Below, piece after piece: positions 1-5,979 of a stretch of 8,758 nt of DNA. Source of the DNA: SIG480 sp045636165 (GTDB lineage Bacteria > Bacillota > Clostridia > Oscillospirales > JAAYXM01). Each line of letters begins with the position of its first letter. Positions within the stretch are counted from its first letter, which is position 1. The notes under the pieces were generated by a model, which was not told the origin of the DNA, made no database searches, and was given only the letters and a program-made list of their open reading frames with translations. The stretch spans positions 1 to 8,758 of the forward strand of contig JAZTWZ010000054.1 in assembly GCA_045636165.1 (NCBI GenBank), read 5' to 3'. Made by a program: the position numbers and the translations under genes.

Positions 1-1122
1 TGCGCCTGCACCGTCTCTGAAGCGGATGGAAGCGCGGCGAGCCTGGTAGTCTTCGAAGTTTGAGCAGGATGAGATTTCGAGGTATCTGTCATAAGACGGC
101 ATCCATACTTCGACATCGTATGTCTTCGCAGAGGAGAAGCCAAGATCACCTGCGCAGAGGCATACAACACGGTAGGGAAGACCGAGAGACTTAAGAACGA
201 ACTCTGCATCGTTTGTGAGAGCTTCGAGCTCGTCATAAGATGTTTCGGGGTTTGCAAACTTAACAAGCTCAACCTTGTTGAACTGATGCTGACGGATGAG
301 ACCGCGTGTATCGCGACCTGCGCTGCCTGCCTCTGCACGGAAGCAAGCGGAGTATGCACAGTACTTAATCGGGAGAGATTCACCTTCGAGAATGTCGCCA
401 CGGTGCATATTTGTAACAGGAACTTCAGCAGTCGGGGTGAGGAAGTAGTCCTCACGGCCGAGGTGGAAAGCGTCCTCTTCAAACTTCGGAAGCTGACCTG
501 TACCTGTCATTGATGCGCGGTTTACCATGAACGGGGGGAAAATTTCAGTATATCCGCGGCTTGTATGAGTGTCGAGGTAGAAGTTGATAACTGCACGCTC
601 GAGAGCAGCACCTGCGCCCTTGTAGAAGTGGAAGCGAGCGCCCGTAACCTTTGCAGCAGTAGTCGGGTCGAGAATTCCGAGGTTTTCGCCGATGTCCCAA
701 TGTGCCTGCGGCTCAAAGTCGAACTCACGCGGAGTTCCGTCGCGGCGAACCTCAACATTGGAATCAGAGTCGGGACCGTCCGGAATCGAGTCGTTCGGAG
801 TGTTCGGGATAACGAGAAGAGCAGAGTTAAGCTCATCTTCAACGGCTTTAAGCTCTGTATCAAGCTCCTTGATTTCGTCAGCGAGCTTCTTAAGCTCTGC
901 AAAGATAGCAGTTGTATCCTCGCCTGCTTTCTTGAGGAGCGGAATCTTCTTGCTTTCTGCGTTCTGGGTTGCCTTAATAGCTTCGCTCTTGCCGATTATG
1001 TCACGGCGACGGGTGTCAAGCTCAAGAACACGGTCAACCTCTGCAGAATAGTCCTTGCAGCGGCGGTTGAGGGCTGACTTTACCTTTTCGGGATTTTCTC
1101 TGATTACTTTAATATCGAGCAT
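1..1122 (-). CDS. serS: Seryl-tRNA synthetase, C-terminus cut by window edge
   Basis: Class II aminoacyl-tRNA synthetase that charges tRNA-Ser (and tRNA-Sec if present) with serine in the cytoplasm. The frame is open for 374 codons from ATG at 1122 to the left edge; the family is usually about 425 residues, so roughly 50 are missing, including motif 3. The N-terminal helical arm that grips the tRNA long variable arm is visible (about residues 28-100, rich in Lys/Glu/Leu, e.g. AELKKLADEIKELD). Motif 1 lies around 155-185 (TGARFHFYKGAGAALERAV). The serine-binding TAE triplet is T231-A232-E233. Motif 2 starts at FRAEAG (261-266; R262 and E264 contact ATP) and runs into RDTRGLIRQHQF. The start MLDIKVIREN is typical. 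An AAGGAAAG ribosome site overlaps the stop of the preceding gene, 17 bp upstream, so serS is the distal gene of the par operon. No T-box leader is present here, unlike many Firmicute serS genes. Confidence 0.97.
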   Translation of the reverse strand, partial: MLDIKVIRENPEKVKSALNRRCKDYSAEVDRVLELDTRRRDIIGKSEAIKATQNAESKKIPLLKKAGEDTTAIFAELKKLADEIKELDTELKAVEDELNSALLVIPNTPNDSIPDGPDSDSNVEVRRDGTPREFDFEPQAHWDIGENLGILDPTTAAKVTGARFHFYKGAGAALERAVINFYLDTHTSRGYTEIFPPFMVNRASMTGTGQLPKFEEDAFHLGREDYFLTPTAEVPVTNMHRGDILEGESLPIKYCAYSACFRAEAGSAGRDTRGLIRQHQFNKVELVKFANPETSYDELEALTNDAEFVLKSLGLPYRVVCLCAGDLGFSSAKTYDVEVWMPSYDRYLEISSCSNFEDYQARRASIRFRDGAGA

Positions 1123-1139
1123 TTTCAGTTCACTTTCCT

Positions 1140-1583
1140 TTATTTGATGTAGTTATTATATACTGTAAGGCTGTCAGGGGAGAGGAAATCTATGTATCCT
1201 CCCTCTACGAATGCCTTTTTTGCATTTTTGAGAGAGTTGGTTTTCTTCTGCAGCTTTAAGGCGAGCAGATGGTTGAGTCTCTTTTCTGCTTCGAGGTGCT
1301 TTGCTGCTTTTTCTTTGTAGGTCTTGAGGTCTTCATTCTCCGTTGAGAGTGAGTTTACCTTTTCGGTAAGACGGGTGTTTTCCGTCATAACCGCATCGAG
1401 ACGGGTTTTGCTGTCTGCAACAAGGTTTTCAGCTGATGCGAGCTTATCTTTTATAGCGTCAGCTTCGCGCGTAATTCTCGCCTGCGAGAAGGATGCGAGG
1501 AGAATAAGAGCGACTGCACACGCGAAAATCGAGATGCAGTATATTACAAGCGAACGCTTTGTGTTCTTCTGTGATTCGTTCAT
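1140..1583 (-). CDS. Small single-pass membrane protein with long coiled coil, function unknown
   Basis: 147 residues that I do not recognise as a named family. Visible layout: a short basic N-terminus (1-10), one hydrophobic segment (about 11-32, LVIYCISIFACAVALILLAS), then a long charged region with heptad spacing (about 36-118, e.g. ENTRLTEKVNSLSTENEDL), and a short tail ending SLTVYNNYIK. By the positive-inside rule the coil should face outward, the topology of FtsL/DivIC proteins, but the conserved DivIC C-terminal residues are not apparent. ATG 1583 has GGGAGG five bases upstream. It begins 10 bp after parB and ends 17 bp before serS, so it is surely co-transcribed. In many Clostridia a different small membrane protein (DUF4446) sits between parB and serS; this one fills the same slot but I see no clear DUF4446 resemblance. 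A role in division, envelope or segregation is only guilt by association. Confidence 0.85.
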   Translation of the reverse strand: MNESQKNTKRSLVIYCISIFACAVALILLASFSQARITREADAIKDKLASAENLVADSKTRLDAVMTENTRLTEKVNSLSTENEDLKTYKEKAAKHLEAEKRLNHLLALKLQKKTNSLKNAKKAFVEGGYIDFLSPDSLTVYNNYIK

Positions 1584-1593
1584 GGGAGCCTCC

Positions 1594-2463
1594 CTATTTT
1601 ATGCGACCGAGAGCCTTTATAAGAAGCTCTAAATCATCATTGCCGTAGTACTCAAGCTCTATTTTGCCGCGTTTCTTACCGTGAAGCACGCGAACCTTTC
1701 TGCCGAGCGACTTTGTAAGGTCTCGCTCAAGAGCTGCAACATAATCAACCTCAACGGTTTCCTTTTCGGGAATGGTGGGAGAATCGGTTGCCGAAAGTCT
1801 TTTTACGAGAGCTTCTGTCTGGCGGACATTAAGATTGTTATCATATACTATTGCCGCGGCTTCTTCCTGCTTATCCGAGGGAAGAGCAAGGAGAACCTTT
1901 GCGTGACCGCGCTCAATCTTTCCTTCGCGGAGATACGAGAGAGCTCCGGTGGAGAGAGCGAGGAGACGGAGGGAGTTTGCAAGCGTCGAGCGCGATTTGC
2001 CGAGCCTTTCTGCTGCCTGTTCCTGGGTTAAACTGTATTCATCAAGCAGAGCTTTTATGCCCTCTGCTTCTTCAACGGGGTTTAAGTCCTCTCGCTGGAG
2101 GTTTTCGATAAGCGCAAGCTCTGCAACCTCGCGGTCATCCGCTTCGATTATAACTGCAGGAACAGAGGTAAGCCCTGCTCTCTTTGCAGCACGGAAACGG
2201 CGTTCGCCAGCGATAATCTGATATCGTCCGTTTTCGCGGCGGCGAAGCGCAAGCGGCTGCAGAATACCGTGAGTTCTTATAGATTCTGCAAGCTCTTCGA
2301 GAGAATCGTCAAAGAAAAGCTTTCGCGGCTGGTCGCGGTTAGGGTCGATATCGGTAATTTTGATTTCTGTTTCTTTGGTAGCTTGTTCTGAAGTTTCGGA
2401 AGGTGCGTCAAGATCGCTTACGAACAAGGCGTCAAGCCCTCTTCCGAGCCCTTTTTTAGCCAT
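1594..2463 (-). CDS. parB: Chromosome partition protein ParB (Spo0J)
   Basis: CTP-dependent DNA clamp that loads at parS, spreads along the origin region, recruits SMC and stimulates ParA. The 289 residues match a full-length chromosomal ParB. The N-terminus MAKKGLGRGLDALF is the conserved ParA-activating peptide. NRDQPRK is at 42-48; the CTP-binding GERRFRAA motif begins at 86 and ENLQRED is at 120-126. A helix-turn-helix follows (about 144-190), then a C-terminal dimerisation domain (about 240-289). The four positions described as separating ParB from Noc DNA specificity are R158, S164, A169 and G186; three are the ParB-type residues Arg, Ala and Gly, and Ser replaces the usual Thr. The ATG abuts the parA stop (TAAATG), and AAGGAGG eight bases upstream lies inside the parA coding end, so translation is probably coupled. 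The target sites are probably the two parS palindromes upstream of parA. Confidence 0.97.
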   Translation of the reverse strand: MAKKGLGRGLDALFVSDLDAPSETSEQATKETEIKITDIDPNRDQPRKLFFDDSLEELAESIRTHGILQPLALRRRENGRYQIIAGERRFRAAKRAGLTSVPAVIIEADDREVAELALIENLQREDLNPVEEAEGIKALLDEYSLTQEQAAERLGKSRSTLANSLRLLALSTGALSYLREGKIERGHAKVLLALPSDKQEEAAAIVYDNNLNVRQTEALVKRLSATDSPTIPEKETVEVDYVAALERDLTKSLGRKVRVLHGKKRGKIELEYYGNDDLELLIKALGRIK

Positions 2464-3234
2464 TTAAAGAGCCTCCTTCTTGTGTTTCTTTATAATCTCT
2501 GCGGCGAGGTTCATATAACATTCTGCACCGCGCGAGTGACGGTCATATTCCATAACGGGTTTACCGTGGCTCGGAGCCTCGGCGAGCCTTACATTCCGCG
2601 GAATGGTCGTAGTAAATACCTTTTTTGGGAAGAATCGCTTGATTTCCTGCGCGATCTGTACTGAAAGGTTCGTTCTCGAATCGAACATCGTAAGCAAAAC
2701 GCCCTCAATATCGAGCTCGGGGTTGAGAGATTTTTTTATAGTTGACATTGTGCCTGTGAGCGCGGAGAGACCCTCAAGCGCATAGAAACCGCAATCTACG
2801 GGAACTATAACGGAGTTCGCTGCACAGAGCGAGTTAATCGTCAGCATACCGAGCGATGGTGGGCAGTCGATTATGATAAAATCGTATTTATCCGAAACTT
2901 CGTTCAGGGCATCGCGAAGAATATAGTGGCGATTATTTACGGAAACCAGCTCAACCTCAGCAGCTGCAAGGTTTGTACTTGCAGGGAGAAGGTCGCCGTA
3001 CGGAGTTTTTCTTATGACGTGGGCGATAGGAGTAGAGTTTATGATAAGGTCATAAGCTGTCGGGAGTTCGTCGCGCTTGTTCGCACCGAAACCGATGCTC
3101 GAATGACCCTGCGGATCCATATCGACAAGGAGAACTCTTTTTTTTAGAGAATGGAGCGCTGCGGCAAGGTTAACGCAGGTCGTAGTCTTTCCGACTCCGC
3201 CCTTCTGATTAGCAACAGCAAATATTTTAGCCAT
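2464..3234 (-). CDS. parA: Chromosome partition ATPase ParA (Soj)
   Basis: Walker-type ATPase that binds DNA non-specifically as an ATP dimer and, with ParB, drives origin segregation; in Firmicutes it also acts on DnaA. 256 residues without an N-terminal HTH, the chromosomal Soj type. Deviant Walker A KGGVGKTT is at 11-18 (signature K11, catalytic K16), Walker A' DMDPQG at 38-43 with D40, and Walker B FIIIDCPPS at 119-127 with D123. Candidate DNA-contact arginines are R187 (FDSRTNL), R213 and R216 (IPRNVRLAEAPS). I chose ATG 3234: it gives the canonical start MAKIFAVANQKGGVGKTT and has GGCGGTGAG about seven bases upstream. An in-frame GTG at 3246 would add four residues but has no ribosome site. 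First gene of the parA-parB-membrane protein-serS operon, with its own promoter at 3275-3303. Confidence 0.97.
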   Translation of the reverse strand: MAKIFAVANQKGGVGKTTTCVNLAAALHSLKKRVLLVDMDPQGHSSIGFGANKRDELPTAYDLIINSTPIAHVIRKTPYGDLLPASTNLAAAEVELVSVNNRHYILRDALNEVSDKYDFIIIDCPPSLGMLTINSLCAANSVIVPVDCGFYALEGLSALTGTMSTIKKSLNPELDIEGVLLTMFDSRTNLSVQIAQEIKRFFPKKVFTTTIPRNVRLAEAPSHGKPVMEYDRHSRGAECYMNLAAEIIKKHKKEAL

Positions 3235-3274
3235 CCGAATTCTCACCGCCCATGAAGATAGTTATGTACTTATA

Positions 3275-3303
3275 ATTATACCACTTAATTTCCTCAAGTG
3301 CAA
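3275..3303 (-). promoter_or_regulatory. Sigma-A promoter of the parA-parB-serS operon
   Basis: On the minus strand: -35 TTGCAC (3303-3298), a 17-bp spacer, then a perfect -10 TATAAT (3280-3275) preceded by TGG, an extended -10. Transcription should begin near 3268, giving a leader of about 34 bases before the parA ATG. The spacer begins and ends with the arms of an imperfect inverted repeat (CACTTGA, 3300-3294, and TTAAGTG, 3287-3281) that could be an operator. The promoter is 17 bp from the nearer parS site, so ParB loading could affect it. Confidence 0.75.
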
Positions 3304-3306
3304 CAC

Positions 3307-3340
3307 AAAAAAGAAGAATTGTTCCATGTGGAACAATTCT
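3307..3340 (-). terminator. Candidate intrinsic terminator of noc, overlapping parS
   Basis: Read on the minus strand after noc, AGAATTGTTCC and GGAACAATTCT form an 11-bp perfect stem around the loop ACAT, followed at once by TCTTTTTTG. The stem is AT-rich, which lowers confidence, but a T-run right after the stem is the expected layout. It lies between the noc stop and the parA promoter, where a terminator would separate the two transcripts. The same bases contain the parS site at 3320-3335. Confidence 0.5.
3320..3335. promoter_or_regulatory. parS: parS site 1 (near-palindromic)
   Basis: TGTTCCATGTGGAACA differs at three positions from the B. subtilis type parS TGTTTCACGTGAAACA and has one central mismatch (T instead of C at position 8). 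The palindrome continues outward to 3315-3340, making it longer than a usual parS. It should be a ParB loading site, possibly weaker than site 2 because of the central change. Confidence 0.75.
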
Positions 3341-3360
3341 CTTCGAATCTGAATTGCCAA

Positions 3361-3376
3361 TGTTCCACGTGGAACA
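3361..3376. promoter_or_regulatory. parS: parS site 2 (perfect palindrome)
   Basis: TGTTCCACGTGGAACA is a perfect 16-bp palindrome with the CACGTG core of parS; it differs from TGTTTCACGTGAAACA only by symmetrical T-to-C and A-to-G changes. It starts two bases beyond the noc stop and lies 41 bp from site 1, about four helical turns, so both face the same side of the DNA. The site next to parA-parB strongly supports the assignment. Confidence 0.88.
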
Positions 3377-3378
3377 AT

Positions 3379-4167
3379 TTATTTAAAGATTTTAATTTGA
3401 AGGCTTATTGAGCTTTCGTTCTCGTCTTTTGAAAAATCAGCCTTGAAGCCTGAACGGCGCATAGTTTCAAGTGCGCGGTCAACCGTGTTGTAGAAAAGGC
3501 GCACATCGCGGATGACATATTGTTCGGTCTGCGCTTTCTTCGGGTTAAGCAGAGAGTTTATATAACTCTCCGCATCGTGAACATTGAGATTGTTCTCTTT
3601 TATATATTCAAGCGCGGCAAGCCTCTCTTCTTCCGAGCGCAGTTTTAAAAGCGCACGCGCGTGACGCTCCGTCAAGGAGAAGGAGAGGAGATAGGATATA
3701 ACGCGGTCTCCCAGCTTTAAAAGCCTGAGCTTGTTGGAAATTGCCGCCTGAGATTTTCCGAGCTTTTTTGCGGCGTCCTCCTGAGTGAGCCCCGAGAGCT
3801 TTATAAAGCGCGAGATTCCGAGAGCCTCTTCGAAGAAATTAAGATCATCTCGCTGGAGATTTTCGATAAGAGCGAGACAGGCAATAGCTTCTCTTTCCGC
3901 TTCAACAACAATACATGGAATTTCGTCAATTCCTGCAATGTGTGATGCACGAAGGCGTCTCTCGCCCGAAATCAGCATATAGCCTTTTCCGTCCTGTTGT
4001 ACGGTTATCGGCTGGAGTATTCCGTTTTCGCGAATACTTTTCGCAAGCTCATTTAAGCTATCCGAATCAAAGCGGCGTCTTGGCTGGTCGCGGTTTCTCT
4101 CTATCTTTGAAAGAGGAATATATACTATTTTGTCTTTCCTTGAAAGCTTGTCCCTTTTTGTTGTCAT
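3379..4167 (-). CDS. noc: Nucleoid occlusion protein Noc (ParB paralogue)
   Basis: 262 residues. Noc is a ParB-family CTPase clamp that binds its own sites around the chromosome and blocks division over the nucleoid. It has NRDQPRR (25-31), GERRLRA (68-74), ENLQRDD (102-108) and the HTH (about 125-172). The four specificity positions are Q140, K146, K151 and R168, all Noc-type, where the neighbouring ParB has R, S, A and G. The C-terminus (DVRLFYNTVDRAL to SLQIKIFK) resembles the end of B. subtilis Noc (DTRIAMNTI to LTIRIPK). I chose ATG 4167, with GGAGG eight bases upstream; an in-frame GTG at 4182 overlaps that ribosome site and is unlikely. The N-terminus before NRDQPR is about 16 residues shorter than in B. 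subtilis and is strongly charged (MTTKRDKLSRKDK), so the membrane-binding amphipathic helix is not evident. No clear promoter is seen in the 73 bp upstream. Confidence 0.92.
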   Translation of the reverse strand: MTTKRDKLSRKDKIVYIPLSKIERNRDQPRRRFDSDSLNELAKSIRENGILQPITVQQDGKGYMLISGERRLRASHIAGIDEIPCIVVEAEREAIACLALIENLQRDDLNFFEEALGISRFIKLSGLTQEDAAKKLGKSQAAISNKLRLLKLGDRVISYLLSFSLTERHARALLKLRSEEERLAALEYIKENNLNVHDAESYINSLLNPKKAQTEQYVIRDVRLFYNTVDRALETMRRSGFKADFSKDENESSISLQIKIFK

Positions 4168-4240
4168 AGCGATTACCTCCACAAATATTTTACCATTTTA
4201 TGGAAATATTTGGAAGAAAAACCGTTCGACAAATTCCGCA

Positions 4241-4723
4241 CTACTTTATCGTCATCTTATCGCGCATAGCCTCTGCCTCGCCTCGTATCTTACCGAGCGC
4301 ATCCTTTAACATATTGTCTTCAATATAATTATGGTCCTCGTAGAAAATTGAATAGACATGCTTCTTGTCACTCGACTCACCGAGCATCGAAGAGTCGGAA
4401 ACCTTGCCGTCGCTCATCATCTTATCCCATTGGTCGCGAGTGAACTTGCCGACGGTCATAAGTCTTATATCGCGGTCGCCCTCGGTATAGTAAAAGTCCG
4501 TCTGGGGGTAGGTGTTTCCCGAAGAGCCGACATCGCGCGTTACCGCCTTGAAGTTATTCTGCCACGATGCAGGGATGTCAAAGCTTAAGTTATCGTCAGA
4601 ATACTGTGCCATTGTCTGCTGGTTCTGAGCCATTGATGCGCCGGCGTCAGTAGTGCCGGTTTCCTCACCGCAGCCTGCAAGTAAAAAGCAGAAGGCAAGA
4701 AACGCAAAGATAAAATTTTTCAT
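4241..4723 (-). CDS. Small secreted lipoprotein, function unknown
   Basis: 160 residues from ATG 4723, which has AAAGGAG ten bases upstream; an in-frame TTG nine bases earlier sits on the ribosome site and is rejected. A short type II signal peptide ends in the lipobox LAGC with the lipidated C18, followed by a polar, Gln/Ser/Thr-rich linker (19-40). A folded region of about 100 residues follows (YSDDNLSFDIPASW and onward) and a charged helical end (about 138-160). The F-x-I-P-x-S-W pattern occurs in various uncharacterised Firmicute lipoproteins with a beta-rich domain, but I cannot name a family. It is outside the cell, anchored to the membrane. It ends 73 bp before noc on the same strand and may be read together with it, as I see no terminator between. 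It is divergent from mglB. Confidence 0.82.
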   Translation of the reverse strand: MKNFIFAFLAFCFLLAGCGEETGTTDAGASMAQNQQTMAQYSDDNLSFDIPASWQNNFKAVTRDVGSSGNTYPQTDFYYTEGDRDIRLMTVGKFTRDQWDKMMSDGKVSDSSMLGESSDKKHVYSIFYEDHNYIEDNMLKDALGKIRGEAEAMRDKMTIK

Positions 4724-4808
4724 AATAATCAAACTCCTTTCAAAAGATAGTATTGCCTGAAATTCTCCAAAAATACGAAAACAAATTGTATATTAATCGA
4801 AGAGTTAT

Positions 4809-4823
4809 ACCGAGCGTTTTCAA
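4809..4823 (-). promoter_or_regulatory. Possible catabolite-responsive element (cre, CcpA site)
   Basis: On the minus strand TTGAAAACGCTCGGT fits the cre consensus WTGNAANCGNWNNCW at every defined position but one (G for the last C). It lies 21 bp upstream of the candidate mglB -35. Sugar transporters are common CcpA targets. A one-mismatch hit to so loose a consensus is expected by chance every few kilobases, so this is only a candidate. Confidence 0.3.
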
Positions 4824-4847
4824 AAATATCTTTTTTTAGTATTTTTG
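4821..4847. repeat. Inverted repeat in the divergent lipoprotein/mgl intergenic region
   Basis: CAAAAATA (4821-4828) and TATTTTTG (4840-4847) are exact inverted copies separated by 11 bp. The right arm touches the candidate mglB -35. It could be a regulator site, but the sequence is AT-rich and chance is possible. Confidence 0.35.
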
Positions 4848-4875
4848 TATTCATCTCGCAAGTTAGGGACATAAT
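4845..4875 (+). promoter_or_regulatory. Weak promoter candidate for mglBAC
   Basis: TTGTAT (4845-4850) and CATAAT (4870-4875) are separated by 19 bp, longer than ideal. Transcription would start near 4882, just before the AAGGAG ribosome site of mglB. If correct, the in-frame ATG at 4874 lies in the promoter and not in the mRNA, which agrees with the start chosen for mglB. Confidence 0.35.
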
Positions 4876-4906
4876 GAAAACAAACGCAAAAAAAGGAGAG
4901 TTCAGA

Positions 4907-5974
4907 ATGAAAAAATTTATTTTATTTCCGATTATAGCGATATGCGCGCTCGTATTTGGCGCGTGTGGCGAAGGTGGCGGAGAGCAGAATCAGTCCGTTG
5001 CAGTTTTTTACTACACATACTCTGATCCCTATATTTCTACTGTAAGAGCGTCACTTGACAATGCGCTTGAATCTATCGGAGTTGAGTATCAGGACTACGA
5101 CTCAAACTCAAGCCAGACAACTCAGGCAGAGCAGGTCCAGACAGCGATAACAAAGGGCGCGACGATGCTTGTTGTGAACATTGTTGAAACGGGCTCGGAC
5201 GATGCAGCCCGTGCAATCGTCGAGCAGGCAAGAGCTGCGGATATTCCGCTTGTTTTCTTTAACCGCGAGGTTTCAGACAATGTGGTCGCAAGCTATGAGA
5301 AGTGCGCCTTTGTCGGAACAGATGCCGCCGAGGCAGGACACATGCAGGGCGAGATGATTGGAAAGTTTCTTTTAGAGAACTACGACGCGACGGACCTTAA
5401 CGGCGACGGCAAGATTTCGTATGTAATGTTTAAAGGTCAGGAGGGTAACGCCGAGGCGGAATACAGAACGAAGTATGCAGTTGAGGATGCAAACCGCATT
5501 TTAAAAGAGGGCGGAAAGCCCGAGCTTTCGTTCTATAACCCGAACAATCGCGATAAGTACCTCGTTGATAAGAACGGAAACTGGTCTGCCTCTGCAGCAA
5601 ACGAGTATATGACGACAATTCTAACCGAATATACCGAAAGCGGAAAGAATATGGTTGAAACCGTTATCTGCAACAACGACGGAATGGCGGAAGGTGCGAT
5701 AACGGCGCTTGGTACCGCAGGCTATAACACCACGGGCGGAAAGACGATTCCCGTTTTCGGCGTTGATGCGACGGACGCCGCAGTATCTCTCATAAAGAGC
5801 GGAAAAATGAGCGGAACGATTAAGCAGGATGCCGAGGGTATGGCAAAGGCGATTGCGCTTCTTGTTCTGAACACGAGCGAGGGCAAGGATATAATGAACG
5901 GAACAGAAGAAATGAATGTTGACGACAATGTATCAAAAATTCGTATTCCCTACGGAATATTTACGGGAAAATAA
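4907..5974 (+). CDS. mglB: Galactose/glucose-type ABC transporter substrate-binding lipoprotein
   Basis: 355 residues; catches sugar outside the membrane and delivers it to MglAC. Start chosen at ATG 4907, with AAGGAG eight bases upstream and a normal signal peptide (MKKFILFPIIAICALVFGAC); an in-frame ATG at 4874 lacks a ribosome site. C20 is the likely lipidated Cys, although Phe at -3 is atypical. The fold matches E. coli galactose-binding protein: FFNREVSDNV, VGTDAAEAGHMQG and IPVFGVDATDAA all align. The calcium loop DLNGDGKIS (163-171) and the distant ligand E251 are kept. Sugar-contact positions aligned by eye: D40, N91, R187, W226, N257 and D287 are kept, while E. coli F16, H152, D154 and N256 become Y42, N181, E183 and Q307. 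The ligand could therefore differ from galactose. First gene of a three-gene transporter operon; mglA starts five bases after its stop. Confidence 0.93.
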   Translation: MKKFILFPIIAICALVFGACGEGGGEQNQSVAVFYYTYSDPYISTVRASLDNALESIGVEYQDYDSNSSQTTQAEQVQTAITKGATMLVVNIVETGSDDAARAIVEQARAADIPLVFFNREVSDNVVASYEKCAFVGTDAAEAGHMQGEMIGKFLLENYDATDLNGDGKISYVMFKGQEGNAEAEYRTKYAVEDANRILKEGGKPELSFYNPNNRDKYLVDKNGNWSASAANEYMTTILTEYTESGKNMVETVICNNDGMAEGAITALGTAGYNTTGGKTIPVFGVDATDAAVSLIKSGKMSGTIKQDAEGMAKAIALLVLNTSEGKDIMNGTEEMNVDDNVSKIRIPYGIFTGK

Positions 5975-5979
5975 ATGCT

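Noticed and set aside
565..1077. Plus-strand open frames of up to 170 codons opposite serS
   Set aside because: The minus frame is an uninterrupted seryl-tRNA synthetase with its motifs; the plus frames have no ribosome site or recognisable composition and are shadows.
1578..1593. GGGA/TCCC hairpin hiding the ribosome site of the coiled-coil gene
   Set aside because: Only four pairs around a three-base loop; too weak to propose control.
3232..3246. GTG 3246 as the parA start
   Set aside because: No ribosome site precedes it, while ATG 3234 has one at good spacing and gives the standard Soj N-terminus.
4788..4810. GTATA/TATAC inverted repeat upstream of mglB
   Set aside because: Five-base arms in AT-rich DNA with a 13-bp gap are expected by chance.
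4874..4906. ATG 4874 as the mglB start
   Set aside because: It would put 11 polar residues before the signal peptide and lacks a ribosome site; ATG 4907 follows AAGGAG by eight bases.
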